Notes: generated by a model not told the origin, from the sequence alone. 64,000 nt of DNA from Trebonia sp035571275 (GCA_035571275.1 DATMKQ010000466.1:1-64000), one strand, 5' to 3'; positions 9,257 through 18,064 are shown, numbered from the stretch's first letter. Numbers and translations are program-made.

Positions 9257-9745
9257 ATGATCGAAGTCACTGTGTCAGCGCTGGGCGCTCACCCATTCCT
9301 GCGCGGCATGCCGCCCAGCCATCTGGACGCCCTCGCGGAGGTGTGCGCGGACGTAACGTTCCCGGCGGGGCACCAGATCTTCGAGGAAGGCGGGTTCGCC
9401 CGCAAGTTCTGGCTGATCCAGTCCGGTCATGTCGCCCTGGACATGAACGTGCCGGGGGAGGGGCGGGTCATCATCGATGACGTAGTCATGGGGGAGCTAC
9501 TCGGCTGCTCTTGGCTGTTCCCCCCATACCGGTGGGCGTTCGGCGCGGTTTCTACCGGACCGGTGGAGGCATTCGAGTTCGACGCGACCGCGATTCGTGC
9601 GCGGTGCGCGGCCGACCCTGTCTTCGGATACCAGCTCCACGAGCGGCTCATCCGGGTTGTCGCCAGGCGGCTGCAACACACCAGGACACGGCTAACCGCG
9701 AAGTCCATCCCCAGCGGCGACGCAGCGGAACTGCCATACGACTGA
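9257..9745 (+). CDS. Cyclic-nucleotide-binding (Crp-like) domain protein without HTH
   Basis: 162 residues, ATG at 9257 with GAGGT just upstream. The whole protein is one cNMP-binding beta-barrel: HPFLRGMPPSHLDALAEVC, FPAGHQIFEEGG, FWLIQSGHVALDM, MGELLGCSWLFPPYRW, and a C-terminal helix VFGYQLHERLIRVVARRLQHTRTRL. No DNA-binding domain follows, so it is not a Crp-type repressor by itself; it may sense a small molecule or redox state. Similar single-domain proteins occur in DosR-like gene sets of actinobacteria (inference). The box at 9152 suggests DevR control. Confidence 0.8.
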   Translation: MIEVTVSALGAHPFLRGMPPSHLDALAEVCADVTFPAGHQIFEEGGFARKFWLIQSGHVALDMNVPGEGRVIIDDVVMGELLGCSWLFPPYRWAFGAVSTGPVEAFEFDATAIRARCAADPVFGYQLHERLIRVVARRLQHTRTRLTAKSIPSGDAAELPYD

Positions 9746-9801
9746 TCCGCCATGGCCTGGCCTCGTCGTTCCTTCCTTCCGGAGGGACCGGGACTAGCGG
9801 G

Positions 9802-10455
9802 TTAGTCCGCGGGTCGGTACGTGAGCCGGTCCCGGACCGCTACCACGCCTTGGACGTGCCGGGCCCGATCGACGATGTCGCGGGCGTGCGGGGCGGTGTC
9901 CGGCTCGCCCTCCAGGGTCACGATGCCGTCCTGGACGGTCACCGTGACCCTGGCTGGGTCGGCGAGGAACCCGTTCGGGATCACCTCGTCGCAGATCTCT
10001 TTCCGGATCTCCTCGTCTGGGCGGCTGTAGACGCCCAGCACGTCCGCCCGGCTGATGATCCCGACGAGATGGCCGGCCGTGTCGGTCACTGGGAGCCGCT
10101 TGACCCGCCGGACATACATAAGCCGGGCGGCGTGCTCCACAGAGTCGTCAGGCTGGACGGTCACGGCGGGGTGTGTCATCAGGTCGCCCGCAGTGAGGCC
10201 AGCCGCCCTTTCTTCTTCCTTGCTTTGGACGATGCCGGAGATCATTCCGGGCATGCCCGCTAGTCCGCCGTCTAGGGCCTCCTTCGTCAGCAAGTCGGCC
10301 TCGGAGACGACGCCGATCACCATGCCGTCCTTGTCCACGACGGGGAAGGCGCTGACCCGGTGCTCGCGGAGCTTTTCCGCCATCTCCTTGAACGACGCGT
10401 CTTTCCTTGCCGCGATCACGTGTGTGGACATGACGTCCTTGACGGTGAATTTCAT
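9802..10455 (-). CDS. CBS-pair and BON domain protein, paralogue 2
   Basis: 217 residues from the ATG at 10455, with GGAAAGGAAG about 8 bp upstream. Same architecture as 5961-6629: CBS1 (VKDVMSTHVIAARKDASFKEMA), CBS2 (MYVRRVKRLPVTDTAGHLVGI) and a C-terminal BON domain (DGIVTLEGEPDTAPHARDIV). The two copies clearly arose by duplication. It lies directly downstream of the broken HTH/pyridoxamine-oxidase gene on the same strand and may share that promoter. It converges with the cNMP-binding gene. Confidence 0.9.
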   Translation of the reverse strand: MKFTVKDVMSTHVIAARKDASFKEMAEKLREHRVSAFPVVDKDGMVIGVVSEADLLTKEALDGGLAGMPGMISGIVQSKEEERAAGLTAGDLMTHPAVTVQPDDSVEHAARLMYVRRVKRLPVTDTAGHLVGIISRADVLGVYSRPDEEIRKEICDEVIPNGFLADPARVTVTVQDGIVTLEGEPDTAPHARDIVDRARHVQGVVAVRDRLTYRPAD

Positions 10456-10530
10456 TGCTACCGCTTCCTTTCCACTGGTCAGCGGCTCAGGACGACCTTG
10501 AGCGCTCAGCACGTCCGCGTACCTGGAACA

Positions 10531-11015
10531 TCAGGCGGCCTCGATCCGACGGCCGCTGATCTGGCTCGGGACGATGCGCACATAGGTCTCGCGAGGGCCG
10601 TCCGCCCAGGGCACGACGGCGGCGGTTTCCCCGACATGACGCAGCTCGCCCGCCTGAAGGACCCGGTGCGCTTGCCCCCGCACGAGCACGCTCCAGCCCT
10701 GGCCAAGCGCCTCGTCGATGTGGTCGACCTCGAACGCGACTGTGTCGTCGCCGTGCGCCCCGATCACGGTGCCCGCCGCCGTTCGCAAGCGAGCTGGCGC
10801 AGCGTTAGGGGGTCCGGCACCGACGGGAAGTTCTCCAGGTATTCCAGGTACCGCAGGCTGATCTTGGCGCGGGCCGCTACCTGCGCTCTGCTCAGCCGCA
10901 GTTCCGTGCGGCGCCGCGCTATCCGCCTGCTCAGGTCACCAGGATCGGGCGGCGACGGCCACCCCTGACGGGTGGGTACCTGCGGCTGTCCCGCGGATAT
11001 GTCGCTCACGGTCAT
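10531..11015 (-). pseudogene. Broken HTH plus pyridoxamine 5'-phosphate oxidase-like gene
   Basis: Two pieces of one familiar actinobacterial protein sit in different frames. The 5' piece (11015-10764) encodes an XRE-type HTH (LSRRIARRRTELRLSRAQVAARAKISLRYLEYLE, written here only in part: RIARRRTELRLSRAQVAARA). The 3' piece (about 10788-10531) encodes the end of a PNPOx domain (DDTVAFEVDHIDEALGQGWS, then VRIVPSQISGRRIEAA). The intervening ~80 residues, including the beginning of the PNPOx barrel, are missing, and the junction around 10770-10790 is frameshifted, so an internal deletion is the simplest explanation. An intact relative of the PNPOx part is at 16520-16939. Confidence 0.7.
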
Positions 11016-11345
11016 CGGGCTCGCGGCGCCTGGGGGCTGGTCTATGGCCAGGCCTGGAAACGCCGCTTCACCTCCTCGGCTTACTCGGCAGTCTGTGGGG
11101 CTGCCGCCCCACGCTGTCGAGCCTCGCCCGCCGGTATCCAGTCAGCAGCGGCCGAAGGTCCTTTGATCCGGTGCCAGACGTCTCGTGCCAGCCCGCTGAT
11201 GCGAGAGTGACGCAGATCGTGTGAGCTGAGTCTCAAATCGTCCGGCCGGGGGGAGCGTGACATTCGAAGACGGGAGGGGCCTGTACTCCGCTTCTCGCGG
11301 ATTCCGATTGCGCGGTGCGCGGGCCACCCCCCGCAATCCCCCCAC

Positions 11346-11363
11346 TAGGGACAAAGGTCCCTA
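11346..11363 (-). promoter_or_regulatory. Candidate DevR/DosR box, perfect palindrome
   Basis: TAGGGACAAAGGTCCCTA has perfect 7-bp arms around a 4-bp centre and is the best box in the window. It lies 330 bp upstream of the broken HTH/PNPOx gene and 3' of acs, so its present target is unclear; the leftward unit including CBS-BON gene 2 is the only candidate. Confidence 0.65.
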
Positions 11364-11378
11364 CTCGGCCACGCCTGG

Positions 11379-11428
11379 AACGCGACAACGGCGGGCTGTC
11401 CTCACGGACGGCCCGCCGTTGTCGCGTT
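11379..11428 (-). terminator. Terminator of acs
   Basis: An 18-bp perfect inverted repeat (AACGCGACAACGGCGGGC and its complement) extended by one wobble pair and GTCC/GGAC to a TCAC tetraloop, giving about 23 paired bases. It begins a few bases after the acs stop and has a short T-run only on one side, typical of high-GC actinobacterial terminators. Confidence 0.85.
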
Positions 11429-11432
11429 TGGG

Positions 11433-13565
11433 CTATTCGGCGGCCCCGAACGCCTTGATATCCGCGAGTTCGGCCTGGCTGAGCTCACGCGGCACCTCGC
11501 CCTTGGCGACCTTGGTGCTCTGTACCAGCTGCCTGATCTTCTCCACGACCTCCGGGTTGGCGAGGGTAGTGATGTCGCCGGTGTCGGTGAAGTTCGAGGT
11601 CGCCGCGATCACGCGGCGCATGATCTTGCCGGACCGGGTCTTGGGCATGTCGGGCACGATCCAGATGTTCTTCGGACGGGCGATCTTCCCGATGTCGGTC
11701 TCGATCGCGATCCTGACCTTGTCCGCCACCGCGGGCGAGGCTTCGACCCCCGGCTTGAGCGAGATGTACATCTCGACCGCGCGGCCGCGGATGTCGTCGA
11801 TAACCGGGACCGCCGCCGCCTCGGCGACCTCGGCCACGGTCAGCGCCGCCGACTCCAGTTCCTTGGTGCCCAGCCGGTGCCCGGCGACGTTGATCACGTC
11901 GTCAACGCGGCCAAGGATCCGGAAGTAGCCGTCGGCCGCCTCGAGCGCGCCGTCCCCGGCGAAGTACGGCCAGTCGTGCCAGTCCTTGCTCTCCGGGTCC
12001 TTGTTGTACTTCGCGTAGTAGGTGGACACGAAGCGCTCCGGCTGGCCCCAGATCGTCTCGAAGACGCCTGGCCACGGGTTGCGGATGCAGATGTTGCCTG
12101 CCTTGCCGCTGCCCCTGGGTACCTCGTTGGCGTCCTCGTCGAGGATGACCGGGAGGATGCCGAGCGCGGCGGGGCCGCAACTGCCTGGCTTCATCTTGTC
12201 GATGCCGGGCAGCGTCGAGCCGAGGAACCCGCCAGTCTCGGTCTGCCACCAGGTGTCGGTGATGGCCGCCTCGCCCTTGCCGACGGTCTGGTAGTACCAG
12301 CGCCACACCTCGGGCTCGATCGGCTCGCCGACCGTGGTCATCGTCTTGAAGTGGTAGTCGTACTTGGCAGGCTCGTCCGGGCCGACCTTGCGCAGCATCC
12401 GGATCGCCGTTGGCGAGGTGTGGAAGATGTTCACCCCGAGCCGGCGCGCGATCCGCCACGGACGGCCGGCGTCCGGGTAGTTCGGCGTGCCCTCGTACAG
12501 GACGGTCGTGGTGCCAAGCGCCAGCGGACCGTAGACGATGTAGGAGTGGCCGGTGATCCAGCCGATGTCCGCCATGCACCAGTACGTGTCGTTCGGGTGG
12601 ATGTCCTGGTAGTACTTGGACGTCCCGGCGACGTAGGACAGGTACCCGCCGGTGGAGTGCTGGCAGCCCTTGGGGCGGCCGGTGGTGCCGCTGGTGTACA
12701 TCAGGAACAGCGGTGCCTCGGCCGGCATCGAGACCGGCTCGACGATCTTGTCCTTGTAGTCCTTGAGCACGTCGTCGACGAAGAAGTCACGGCCATCGAC
12801 CATCGGGGTCTGGGCCGAGTACGTGCCCGGGTAGCGGCGCCACACCAGCACCTTGTCGACCTGCTGGCCCTCCTTGGCCGCGGCCACGACCGCCTCGTCG
12901 GCCTTGACCTTGTGGTCGAGCAGGTCGCCGCTGCGGTAGTACCCGTCCATGGTGATGAGCACGTTGCTGCCCGAGTCGGCGATCCGGTGCCCGGCGGCGG
13001 TGCCGCTGAAGCCGGCGAACACCTGGGAGTGGATGACGCCCAGCCGCGCGCAGGCCAGCATCGTGACCGGAAGCTCGGGGACCATCGGCATGTGCAGCGT
13101 GACGCGGTCGCCTGCCTTGAGGCCGGCGAAATCACGCAGCACAGCGGCAAACTCGTTCACCCGCGCGTACAGCTCACGGTATGTGATCGCTGCGTCGGCC
13201 TCGTCTTCCGGCTCGGGCACCCAGATCATCGCTGCCTTGTTCGGCTGAGTTTCCATGTGGCGGTCGACGCAGTTGTAGCAGGCGTTCAGCTCGCCGCCCT
13301 CGAACCACTTCCAGAACGGCGCAGTGGACGTGTCGAGGACGGTGTCCCAGCGCTTGTACCAGGTCAACAAGTCGGCATAGGCAGTGAAGCAGTCCGGGAA
13401 CTTGTCCTCGGTGAATTGCTCACGGATGGCGGGATCGGAGGCGTTAGCCTGCGCGGTGAGCGCGGCGGGGGGCTCGTAATAGTCCTCCTCGCGCCAGTGC
13501 ACCGCGATGAGTGCCTCGGAGGATTCGGTCATCTCGTCGTTCGAGTCTTGGAGATCGTCAGCCAT
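11433..13565 (-). CDS. acs: Acetyl-CoA synthetase (AMP-forming)
   Basis: 710 residues from the ATG at 13565 (GGAAGG upstream). It activates acetate to acetyl-CoA through acetyl-AMP. The P-loop motif YTSGTTGRPKG, the WWQTETGG motif and the C-terminal PKTRSGKIMRR are intact; the lysine of RSGK (about residue 647) is the site that Pat enzymes acetylate to switch the enzyme off in other bacteria. A Pat-like gene in this window makes such control likely. The N-terminus carries about 50 extra polar residues compared with many Acs proteins. An in-frame extension to 13622 is possible but lacks a ribosome site. A strong terminator follows. Confidence 0.96.
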   Translation of the reverse strand: MADDLQDSNDEMTESSEALIAVHWREEDYYEPPAALTAQANASDPAIREQFTEDKFPDCFTAYADLLTWYKRWDTVLDTSTAPFWKWFEGGELNACYNCVDRHMETQPNKAAMIWVPEPEDEADAAITYRELYARVNEFAAVLRDFAGLKAGDRVTLHMPMVPELPVTMLACARLGVIHSQVFAGFSGTAAGHRIADSGSNVLITMDGYYRSGDLLDHKVKADEAVVAAAKEGQQVDKVLVWRRYPGTYSAQTPMVDGRDFFVDDVLKDYKDKIVEPVSMPAEAPLFLMYTSGTTGRPKGCQHSTGGYLSYVAGTSKYYQDIHPNDTYWCMADIGWITGHSYIVYGPLALGTTTVLYEGTPNYPDAGRPWRIARRLGVNIFHTSPTAIRMLRKVGPDEPAKYDYHFKTMTTVGEPIEPEVWRWYYQTVGKGEAAITDTWWQTETGGFLGSTLPGIDKMKPGSCGPAALGILPVILDEDANEVPRGSGKAGNICIRNPWPGVFETIWGQPERFVSTYYAKYNKDPESKDWHDWPYFAGDGALEAADGYFRILGRVDDVINVAGHRLGTKELESAALTVAEVAEAAAVPVIDDIRGRAVEMYISLKPGVEASPAVADKVRIAIETDIGKIARPKNIWIVPDMPKTRSGKIMRRVIAATSNFTDTGDITTLANPEVVEKIRQLVQSTKVAKGEVPRELSQAELADIKAFGAAE

Positions 13566-13704
13566 GAGTTTGCCTTCCGCATCCCTTCGCCTGGCGGCGT
13601 TGCCACTGTTAACTGGGCGCAAACCCCAATCTAACGCGCACGTGCGCCGGCCACCATGGGGTCCGCGTGGGAGGTGAGGCAGATGGCAAGGATGATCGCG
13701 GCAG

Positions 13705-14166
13705 TTACGCTGGGCTAGCAGTCGCCTGGCGCGGCCAGGAGATGAGGCTCAGCGTGGGGTTGCGGATCTCGGGGAAAGCTTCGTCCATGCCGGTGATGCG
13801 CATGATGCGCAGCAGGGCCGGCCGGGCCGCCGTCAGCTTGACCGAACGGCCGGTACGCCTGGCGTGCCGCGCCATCCGCGCGAGCACCCCGAGGCCCGCC
13901 GCGTCGCAGAAGGTCAGGTCGGCAAGGTTCATGATGACCGAACCGTCTTGGTGGTCCATCACGTCGCGCAGGTATGCATAGGCCTGGTCGGCGGTGGCGA
14001 TGTCAAGCTCGCCGCGCACCTGCACGGTCGCGCTTCCGTCGGCGCTCACCTGGCACGCCAGTTCCAATTGCATCGTCTGTGCGAAGTCGCACACGGTACC
14101 CATGGCCCCGTAACTCCCCCCGTCAGGCGCAGTCCGGTCACCCCCGACGCGGCTCACGCGAAACAT
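13705..14166 (-). CDS. STAS-domain anti-anti-sigma-like protein
   Basis: 153 residues from an ATG at 14166 with a strong GGGGAGGGG ribosome site. The STAS fold is clear: VQVRGELDIATADQAYAYL, then GSVIMNLADLTFCDAAGLGVLARM, and KLTAARPALLRIMRITGMDEAF. In anti-anti-sigma factors the loop after the strand is usually D-S-S/D-x-S-G with a phosphorylated serine; here it is D-A-A-G (residues 88-91), so the usual phosphoacceptor is absent. It may act as a constitutively active partner or have a structural role. No partner kinase or sigma factor of that system is adjacent. Confidence 0.85.
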   Translation of the reverse strand: MFRVSRVGGDRTAPDGGSYGAMGTVCDFAQTMQLELACQVSADGSATVQVRGELDIATADQAYAYLRDVMDHQDGSVIMNLADLTFCDAAGLGVLARMARHARRTGRSVKLTAARPALLRIMRITGMDEAFPEIRNPTLSLISWPRQATASPA

Positions 14167-14443
14167 TGTTGTCCCCTCCCCGCATCGTAGTGAACGCTCG
14201 CGGCTCCTGATACCAACCTCGTCTCATTTCGCTGCAATTCGCAACGCCCTGGTGGGTCGTGCAGCTTTCATTGAAGGCTCTGAAGCTTAACGAACCACCG
14301 GACGATCACTGAGTAAAACGTGTGAACTAGCCAGAAGGTTCGCGTTTTTCTTCCCTGACTCTCCTGCGTGAAGCGTCTGACGCGCTCCGTCAGTTACGCC
14401 GCCCTGGTTGGGGGCACGCGAGCTGAGACGGGTGTCACCCGAT

Positions 14444-16351
14444 TTAGCTGGCCACGCTGGGCTCTTGTGGCGTCGGCTGTGGCGGCGTGGTGTCCGGCTC
14501 CGACGGCTGTCCGCCCGAGGGTGACCTCCAGATCAGGCGATGCACCGGTATCAGGCGCGGGATGTCGCGCAGGCCCGGGATGAAGGGGACGAGTATGAGC
14601 AGGAGGGTCGCCAGGCCTGTCATGTAGATGGCGATCAGGTCCGCGTTGGCGGAGTTCCGCCAGCCGGGCACGTGGTACCAGAGCTGGTAGAGCCATAGCC
14701 AGGGCTGACCGGGATAGCTGCCGGTCTCGTTCATGACGCCCCACTGGTCGCCGGTGAGGTTCATCTGCGCCGCGAGCCCTGGGTAGTACTGGCCGTCATT
14801 GATGAACATCAGGGGATTTGTGTAGTTAGTCCCGTAGAACGGTTGCTCGGCTATCAGTGCGCTGTCGATCCCGCCGCTGCGCGCCATCGTCAGCAGGTTG
14901 GACATCATGACAGGAACGGGCCCGTCGGCAGCGGGCGGCACGACCGGGCTGCTGTCGGCGAACTTCACCGTGGTGACCGCGCTCGCGTAGCTGTTCGCCC
15001 ACTTCAGCTGCTGTGCGGGCGCGGCGGCGTCATATCTGGCCAGCGCGGCCGCGAGCGGCGGATCCGTGGGCGCGATCTTCGATAGCGGCGCGATGACGAA
15101 AGTCTGCGCCGGGTCGATCGGCTGCGTCACGCCGAACCAGTTCGCCGGGGCGAAGAGTTCGCTCTGCGGCGTGCCGTTGGTGTTGTATGGCGGGCCGTAG
15201 GTCGCCGTCAGGCTGGTGCCGTTCAGTTCGATCGCGGCGGTGCCAAGGAAGTCCGCCGGTGCCACCTGCGCCCAGCTCTGGATCGTGACCGGCGGCACGT
15301 CGGGCGAGGAGAGCAGACCGGCCAGGCCGAAGGTGAGCGCGAGGATCACCACACTCGCGATCGTGCCTTCCTTGATGATGTCGTATCGCCTGGTCGGACC
15401 GCGCCATGGTGCCCTGTCCGCAGCGCGCGCCGCGCGCCGCTCGACGGCGGTGCCCAGCCAGGTGCGCGGGTTCTTTAGCTGTAGGCGCGGCATCGCGGCC
15501 TCCAGCGGGTGACTCACCCCGCGAACCCGCACCAGCAGGACATGCGCCCCGACAAGCGCGATGAGGATGATCGGAATCAGGACCACATGCCACAGCAGCA
15601 TCTGGCCGAGGTTCATGAGGTTGAAGAACGCGCCGACGCCCACCGCGTTGAAGGCGTCCTTCCCGTTGGTCGCGATCCACTGCGAGTCGAAGTTCTGCTG
15701 TGACAAGTACCCCGTGAAGCACTCGACGACCGAGGCCAGGAACGCGACCACGCCTGTGATCCAGGTCACGGTGCGGCGTCCGCGCCAGGCGGCCATCCAG
15801 AACTTGCCCCACAAGTGGATGACGATGAGAGCCATGAACAGCTCGACGCTCCAAAAGTGCAGGCTGTTGAAGAAGTGGCCGACCGGGTTGTAGTGCCACC
15901 AGTCCGGGCCGCCGAGAGCGATGGCGAACCCGCTGACTATCGCCACCCCGAGCGCGGCGAGCGACGCCACGCCGAACACGTACACCCAGGAGGCGACGTA
16001 GGCGGGCTGGCGGTCGGGCAGCAGTTTGATCGGCGGCAGCACCCGGAGAACGCCGCGCCGCATCCGTGATGTCCACATCCGGCTGTCCGCGTCGTCCCCG
16101 AGGTTCGGGTCCGGCGGGGCGTCCACAGCCTCGGCGGCAGCGGTGCCGTCCGCCGCTGCCGACGCGTGGCCGCTGCCTTTGCGCCGACCCGGGAACGGCA
16201 ACAGGAGCGCGGCCCCGAAGATGACCACCATGACGGCGATCAGCACCAGGTTGGCAACCGACACCGTGAAGATCGACCAGTTCACGTACGAGCCTGGCGA
16301 ATTGAGATCAATAGCTAGGGGTCCGTGGGCCGTTAGCGGCAGAGTATTCAT
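14444..16351 (-). CDS. Orphan QcrB-like cytochrome b
   Basis: 635 residues. An N-terminal membrane anchor (residues about 25-52) is followed by a four-helix cytochrome b core. Haem-ligand histidine pairs are visible at H165/H179 and H255/H270, spaced 14 and 15. A long extracytoplasmic domain (about 350-570, with segments such as PFYGTNYTNPLMFINDGQYY) and a last transmembrane helix follow. No Rieske protein or cytochrome c subunit lies nearby, so this is not a normal bc1 operon. Quinol oxidation linked to an alternative electron acceptor is possible. It is divergent from the PNPOx-like gene, with a DosR-like box between them. Confidence 0.8.
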   Translation of the reverse strand: MNTLPLTAHGPLAIDLNSPGSYVNWSIFTVSVANLVLIAVMVVIFGAALLLPFPGRRKGSGHASAAADGTAAAEAVDAPPDPNLGDDADSRMWTSRMRRGVLRVLPPIKLLPDRQPAYVASWVYVFGVASLAALGVAIVSGFAIALGGPDWWHYNPVGHFFNSLHFWSVELFMALIVIHLWGKFWMAAWRGRRTVTWITGVVAFLASVVECFTGYLSQQNFDSQWIATNGKDAFNAVGVGAFFNLMNLGQMLLWHVVLIPIILIALVGAHVLLVRVRGVSHPLEAAMPRLQLKNPRTWLGTAVERRAARAADRAPWRGPTRRYDIIKEGTIASVVILALTFGLAGLLSSPDVPPVTIQSWAQVAPADFLGTAAIELNGTSLTATYGPPYNTNGTPQSELFAPANWFGVTQPIDPAQTFVIAPLSKIAPTDPPLAAALARYDAAAPAQQLKWANSYASAVTTVKFADSSPVVPPAADGPVPVMMSNLLTMARSGGIDSALIAEQPFYGTNYTNPLMFINDGQYYPGLAAQMNLTGDQWGVMNETGSYPGQPWLWLYQLWYHVPGWRNSANADLIAIYMTGLATLLLILVPFIPGLRDIPRLIPVHRLIWRSPSGGQPSEPDTTPPQPTPQEPSVAS

Positions 16352-16445
16352 GCTCGGTCTCCTGACCAGGACAGCAAGAACGTTGACCGGTCAACCATCC
16401 GACCAGAAAGGGTCCCGCCTGCAGGGATGGGAGTCACCCGTCTTA

Positions 16446-16460
16446 AGGACCTTGGTCACC
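16446..16460 (+). promoter_or_regulatory. Candidate DevR/DosR box between cytochrome b and PNPOx genes
   Basis: AGGACCTTGGTCACC lies 60 bp before the PNPOx-like start (16520) and 95 bp before the divergent cytochrome b start (16351). It resembles the GGGACCTTCGTCACC boxes and could serve both genes. Confidence 0.55.
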
Positions 16461-16519
16461 CCGGCGGGTGCCGGATGGCGGGAGCGGACACAGCGAGCCA
16501 GCGTGGTACAACAACCGGT

Positions 16520-16939
16520 ATGGAACCGACTCTGGAAGAGCTCACCGAGGCCGAGTCGCTGCACCTCATCGAGCAGGCAGAAATCGGACGAATCGGCTTC
16601 TCCGGGCGGTATGGCCCCGTCATAACCCCGGTGAACTACAAGATCGTCGACGGGTCGGTCGTCTTCCGCACCGCGGTCGGCAGCCCGCTTGGCGAGGACC
16701 TGCGCACCGGGATAGCCCACGCCGAATACAAGGTCGCCTTCGAGATCGACGAACTCGACCCGGTAGCCAGGACCGGCTGGTCTGTCATGATCCAGGGGGC
16801 CGCGCACCACGTCGACGATGAGCAGGAGCGCGCCGTCGTGGCGCTGGCGGGCATCGAGCCGTGGGCCGGCGGTGAGCGGGACCAGTACCTCCGGATCAAG
16901 CCCACGGCGATATCCGGCAGGCGCATCCGCCGGGGCTGA
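16520..16939 (+). CDS. Pyridoxamine 5'-phosphate oxidase-like flavin/F420-fold protein
   Basis: 139 residues from the ATG at 16520. The split-barrel fold is indicated by ESLHLIEQAEIGRIGFSGRY, PVITPVNYKIVDGSVVFRTA, KVAFEIDELDPVARTGWSVMI and the C-terminal YLRIKPTAISGRRI. Such small proteins bind flavin, F420 or haem; several are DosR-regulated in mycobacteria. The in-frame upstream extension to 16427 is unlikely because the domain starts at MEPTLEELTEAES. The box at 16446 suggests DevR control. It is the intact counterpart of the truncated PNPOx part at 10531-10788. Confidence 0.88.
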   Translation: MEPTLEELTEAESLHLIEQAEIGRIGFSGRYGPVITPVNYKIVDGSVVFRTAVGSPLGEDLRTGIAHAEYKVAFEIDELDPVARTGWSVMIQGAAHHVDDEQERAVVALAGIEPWAGGERDQYLRIKPTAISGRRIRRG

Positions 16940-17046
16940 CGCTTATCGAACCCTGTCCTGGGTAGCGGTCGACGGGTGCGGTGAGAATACTCTTGTACCC
17001 GCACAAGTAGTGCATGCCTGACGGGACGGGACAGAGGTGAGCAGGG

Positions 17047-18048
17047 ATGCGCTTCCGGGGCAGCGTGGCAATCGATCTCGGCACTGTCAATACGCTTGTC
17101 TGGGTTGCGGGCCGCGGGCTTGTGCTCGAGGAACCATCCGCGATCGCCGTTGACTCGGTTAGCGGCACGATCGCGGCCATCGGCACCGCCGCCGATGTCC
17201 TCGCCGAGAAAGAGCCGCAGGACATCCGGGTCATCTATCCGTTGCGCGATGGCGTGATCGCCGATCTGGACGCGACCGCGGCGATGCTGCACGGATTCCT
17301 GCGACGGGCCCGTCCGCACCGCGGCCTGCTTAAGCCCCGGGCGCTTGTGTGCGTGCCGACCGGTGCCACCTGGGTGGAGCGCCGCTCGGTTCTCGCCGCG
17401 CTGAGCGCGGGGCGGCCCAGGTATTCGGTCCAGTTGATCGACGAGCCGGTCGCGGCCGCCGCCGGGGCTGGCTTCGACCTGAACGCCGGGGCGGGCGGGT
17501 TCGTGGTCGACATCGGAGGTGGCACCACCGAGGTCGCCGCGGTCGCCGGGTGGCGTGTCGTGCGGGCGCAGTCACTGCGGATGGCGGGCAACACGATGGA
17601 CGAGGCGATCGTCAACGTCGTGCGGAGCAAGCTCGGCCTTATCCTCAGCCAGCGGGCGGCACGGCAGCTCAAGACGACGCTCGGCCTGACCGGCGGCGCG
17701 GTCGGCGCGACCGAGGTGGTCGGCATCGACGCGGCCCGGCGGACGCCGCGCGTCGAGCAGGTGCCCGCCGACCTCGTGGCGGTCGCGCTTGAGCCCACGG
17801 TCGCCGTGATCGCGAACACGGTGCAGGAAGTTTTGTCGGACATCCCCTCGGGCATCGCCGAGGACGTGGTGCGGGGCAAGGTCCGGCTGGCCGGCGGCGG
17901 GGCTCTGCTCCCCGGAATAGCCAGCAGGATCGAGGCGATGGCCGAGATTGGTGTGGTCGTCGCGGAGGACCCGCTCCGCTGCGTGCTGCGCGGTGCGGCG
18001 ACAATGCTGGAGAACAACGCCGAGCAGGGCGTGGTCCTCGCGGGATGA
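17047..18048 (+). CDS. MreB/actin-like ATPase (orphan MreB paralogue)
   Basis: 333 residues; ATG at 17047 with GAGGTGAGCAGGG in front. The bacterial-actin signature is complete: phosphate-1 loop VAIDLGTVNTLVW, LIDEPVAAAAGAG, phosphate-2 loop GGFVVDIGGGTTEVAAV, and the adenosine loop VRLAGGGALLPGIA. There is no mreC, mreD or pbp2 next to it, so it is a solitary paralogue rather than the elongasome locus. Position between the PNPOx gene and ftsH suggests a stress-linked role such as envelope or spore-wall maintenance (inference). Confidence 0.88.
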   Translation: MRFRGSVAIDLGTVNTLVWVAGRGLVLEEPSAIAVDSVSGTIAAIGTAADVLAEKEPQDIRVIYPLRDGVIADLDATAAMLHGFLRRARPHRGLLKPRALVCVPTGATWVERRSVLAALSAGRPRYSVQLIDEPVAAAAGAGFDLNAGAGGFVVDIGGGTTEVAAVAGWRVVRAQSLRMAGNTMDEAIVNVVRSKLGLILSQRAARQLKTTLGLTGGAVGATEVVGIDAARRTPRVEQVPADLVAVALEPTVAVIANTVQEVLSDIPSGIAEDVVRGKVRLAGGGALLPGIASRIEAMAEIGVVVAEDPLRCVLRGAATMLENNAEQGVVLAG

Positions 18049-18064
18049 GACGCTCGTAACAGGG

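Larger units (their letters stand above)
11016..11432. other. Intergenic region with DosR-like box and acs terminator
   Basis: No convincing gene in 417 bp. It contains the perfect DosR-like palindrome at 11346-11363 and the acs terminator at 11379-11428. The part between 11016 and 11345 shows no good ribosome site or recognisable protein; it could be a long leader of the broken HTH/PNPOx gene or the scar of a deletion. Confidence 0.6.

Noticed and set aside
11081..11263. ORF with an HDLRH-like string resembling a tyrosine recombinase
   Set aside because: The surrounding residues do not fit an integrase, there is no ribosome site and the string is too short.
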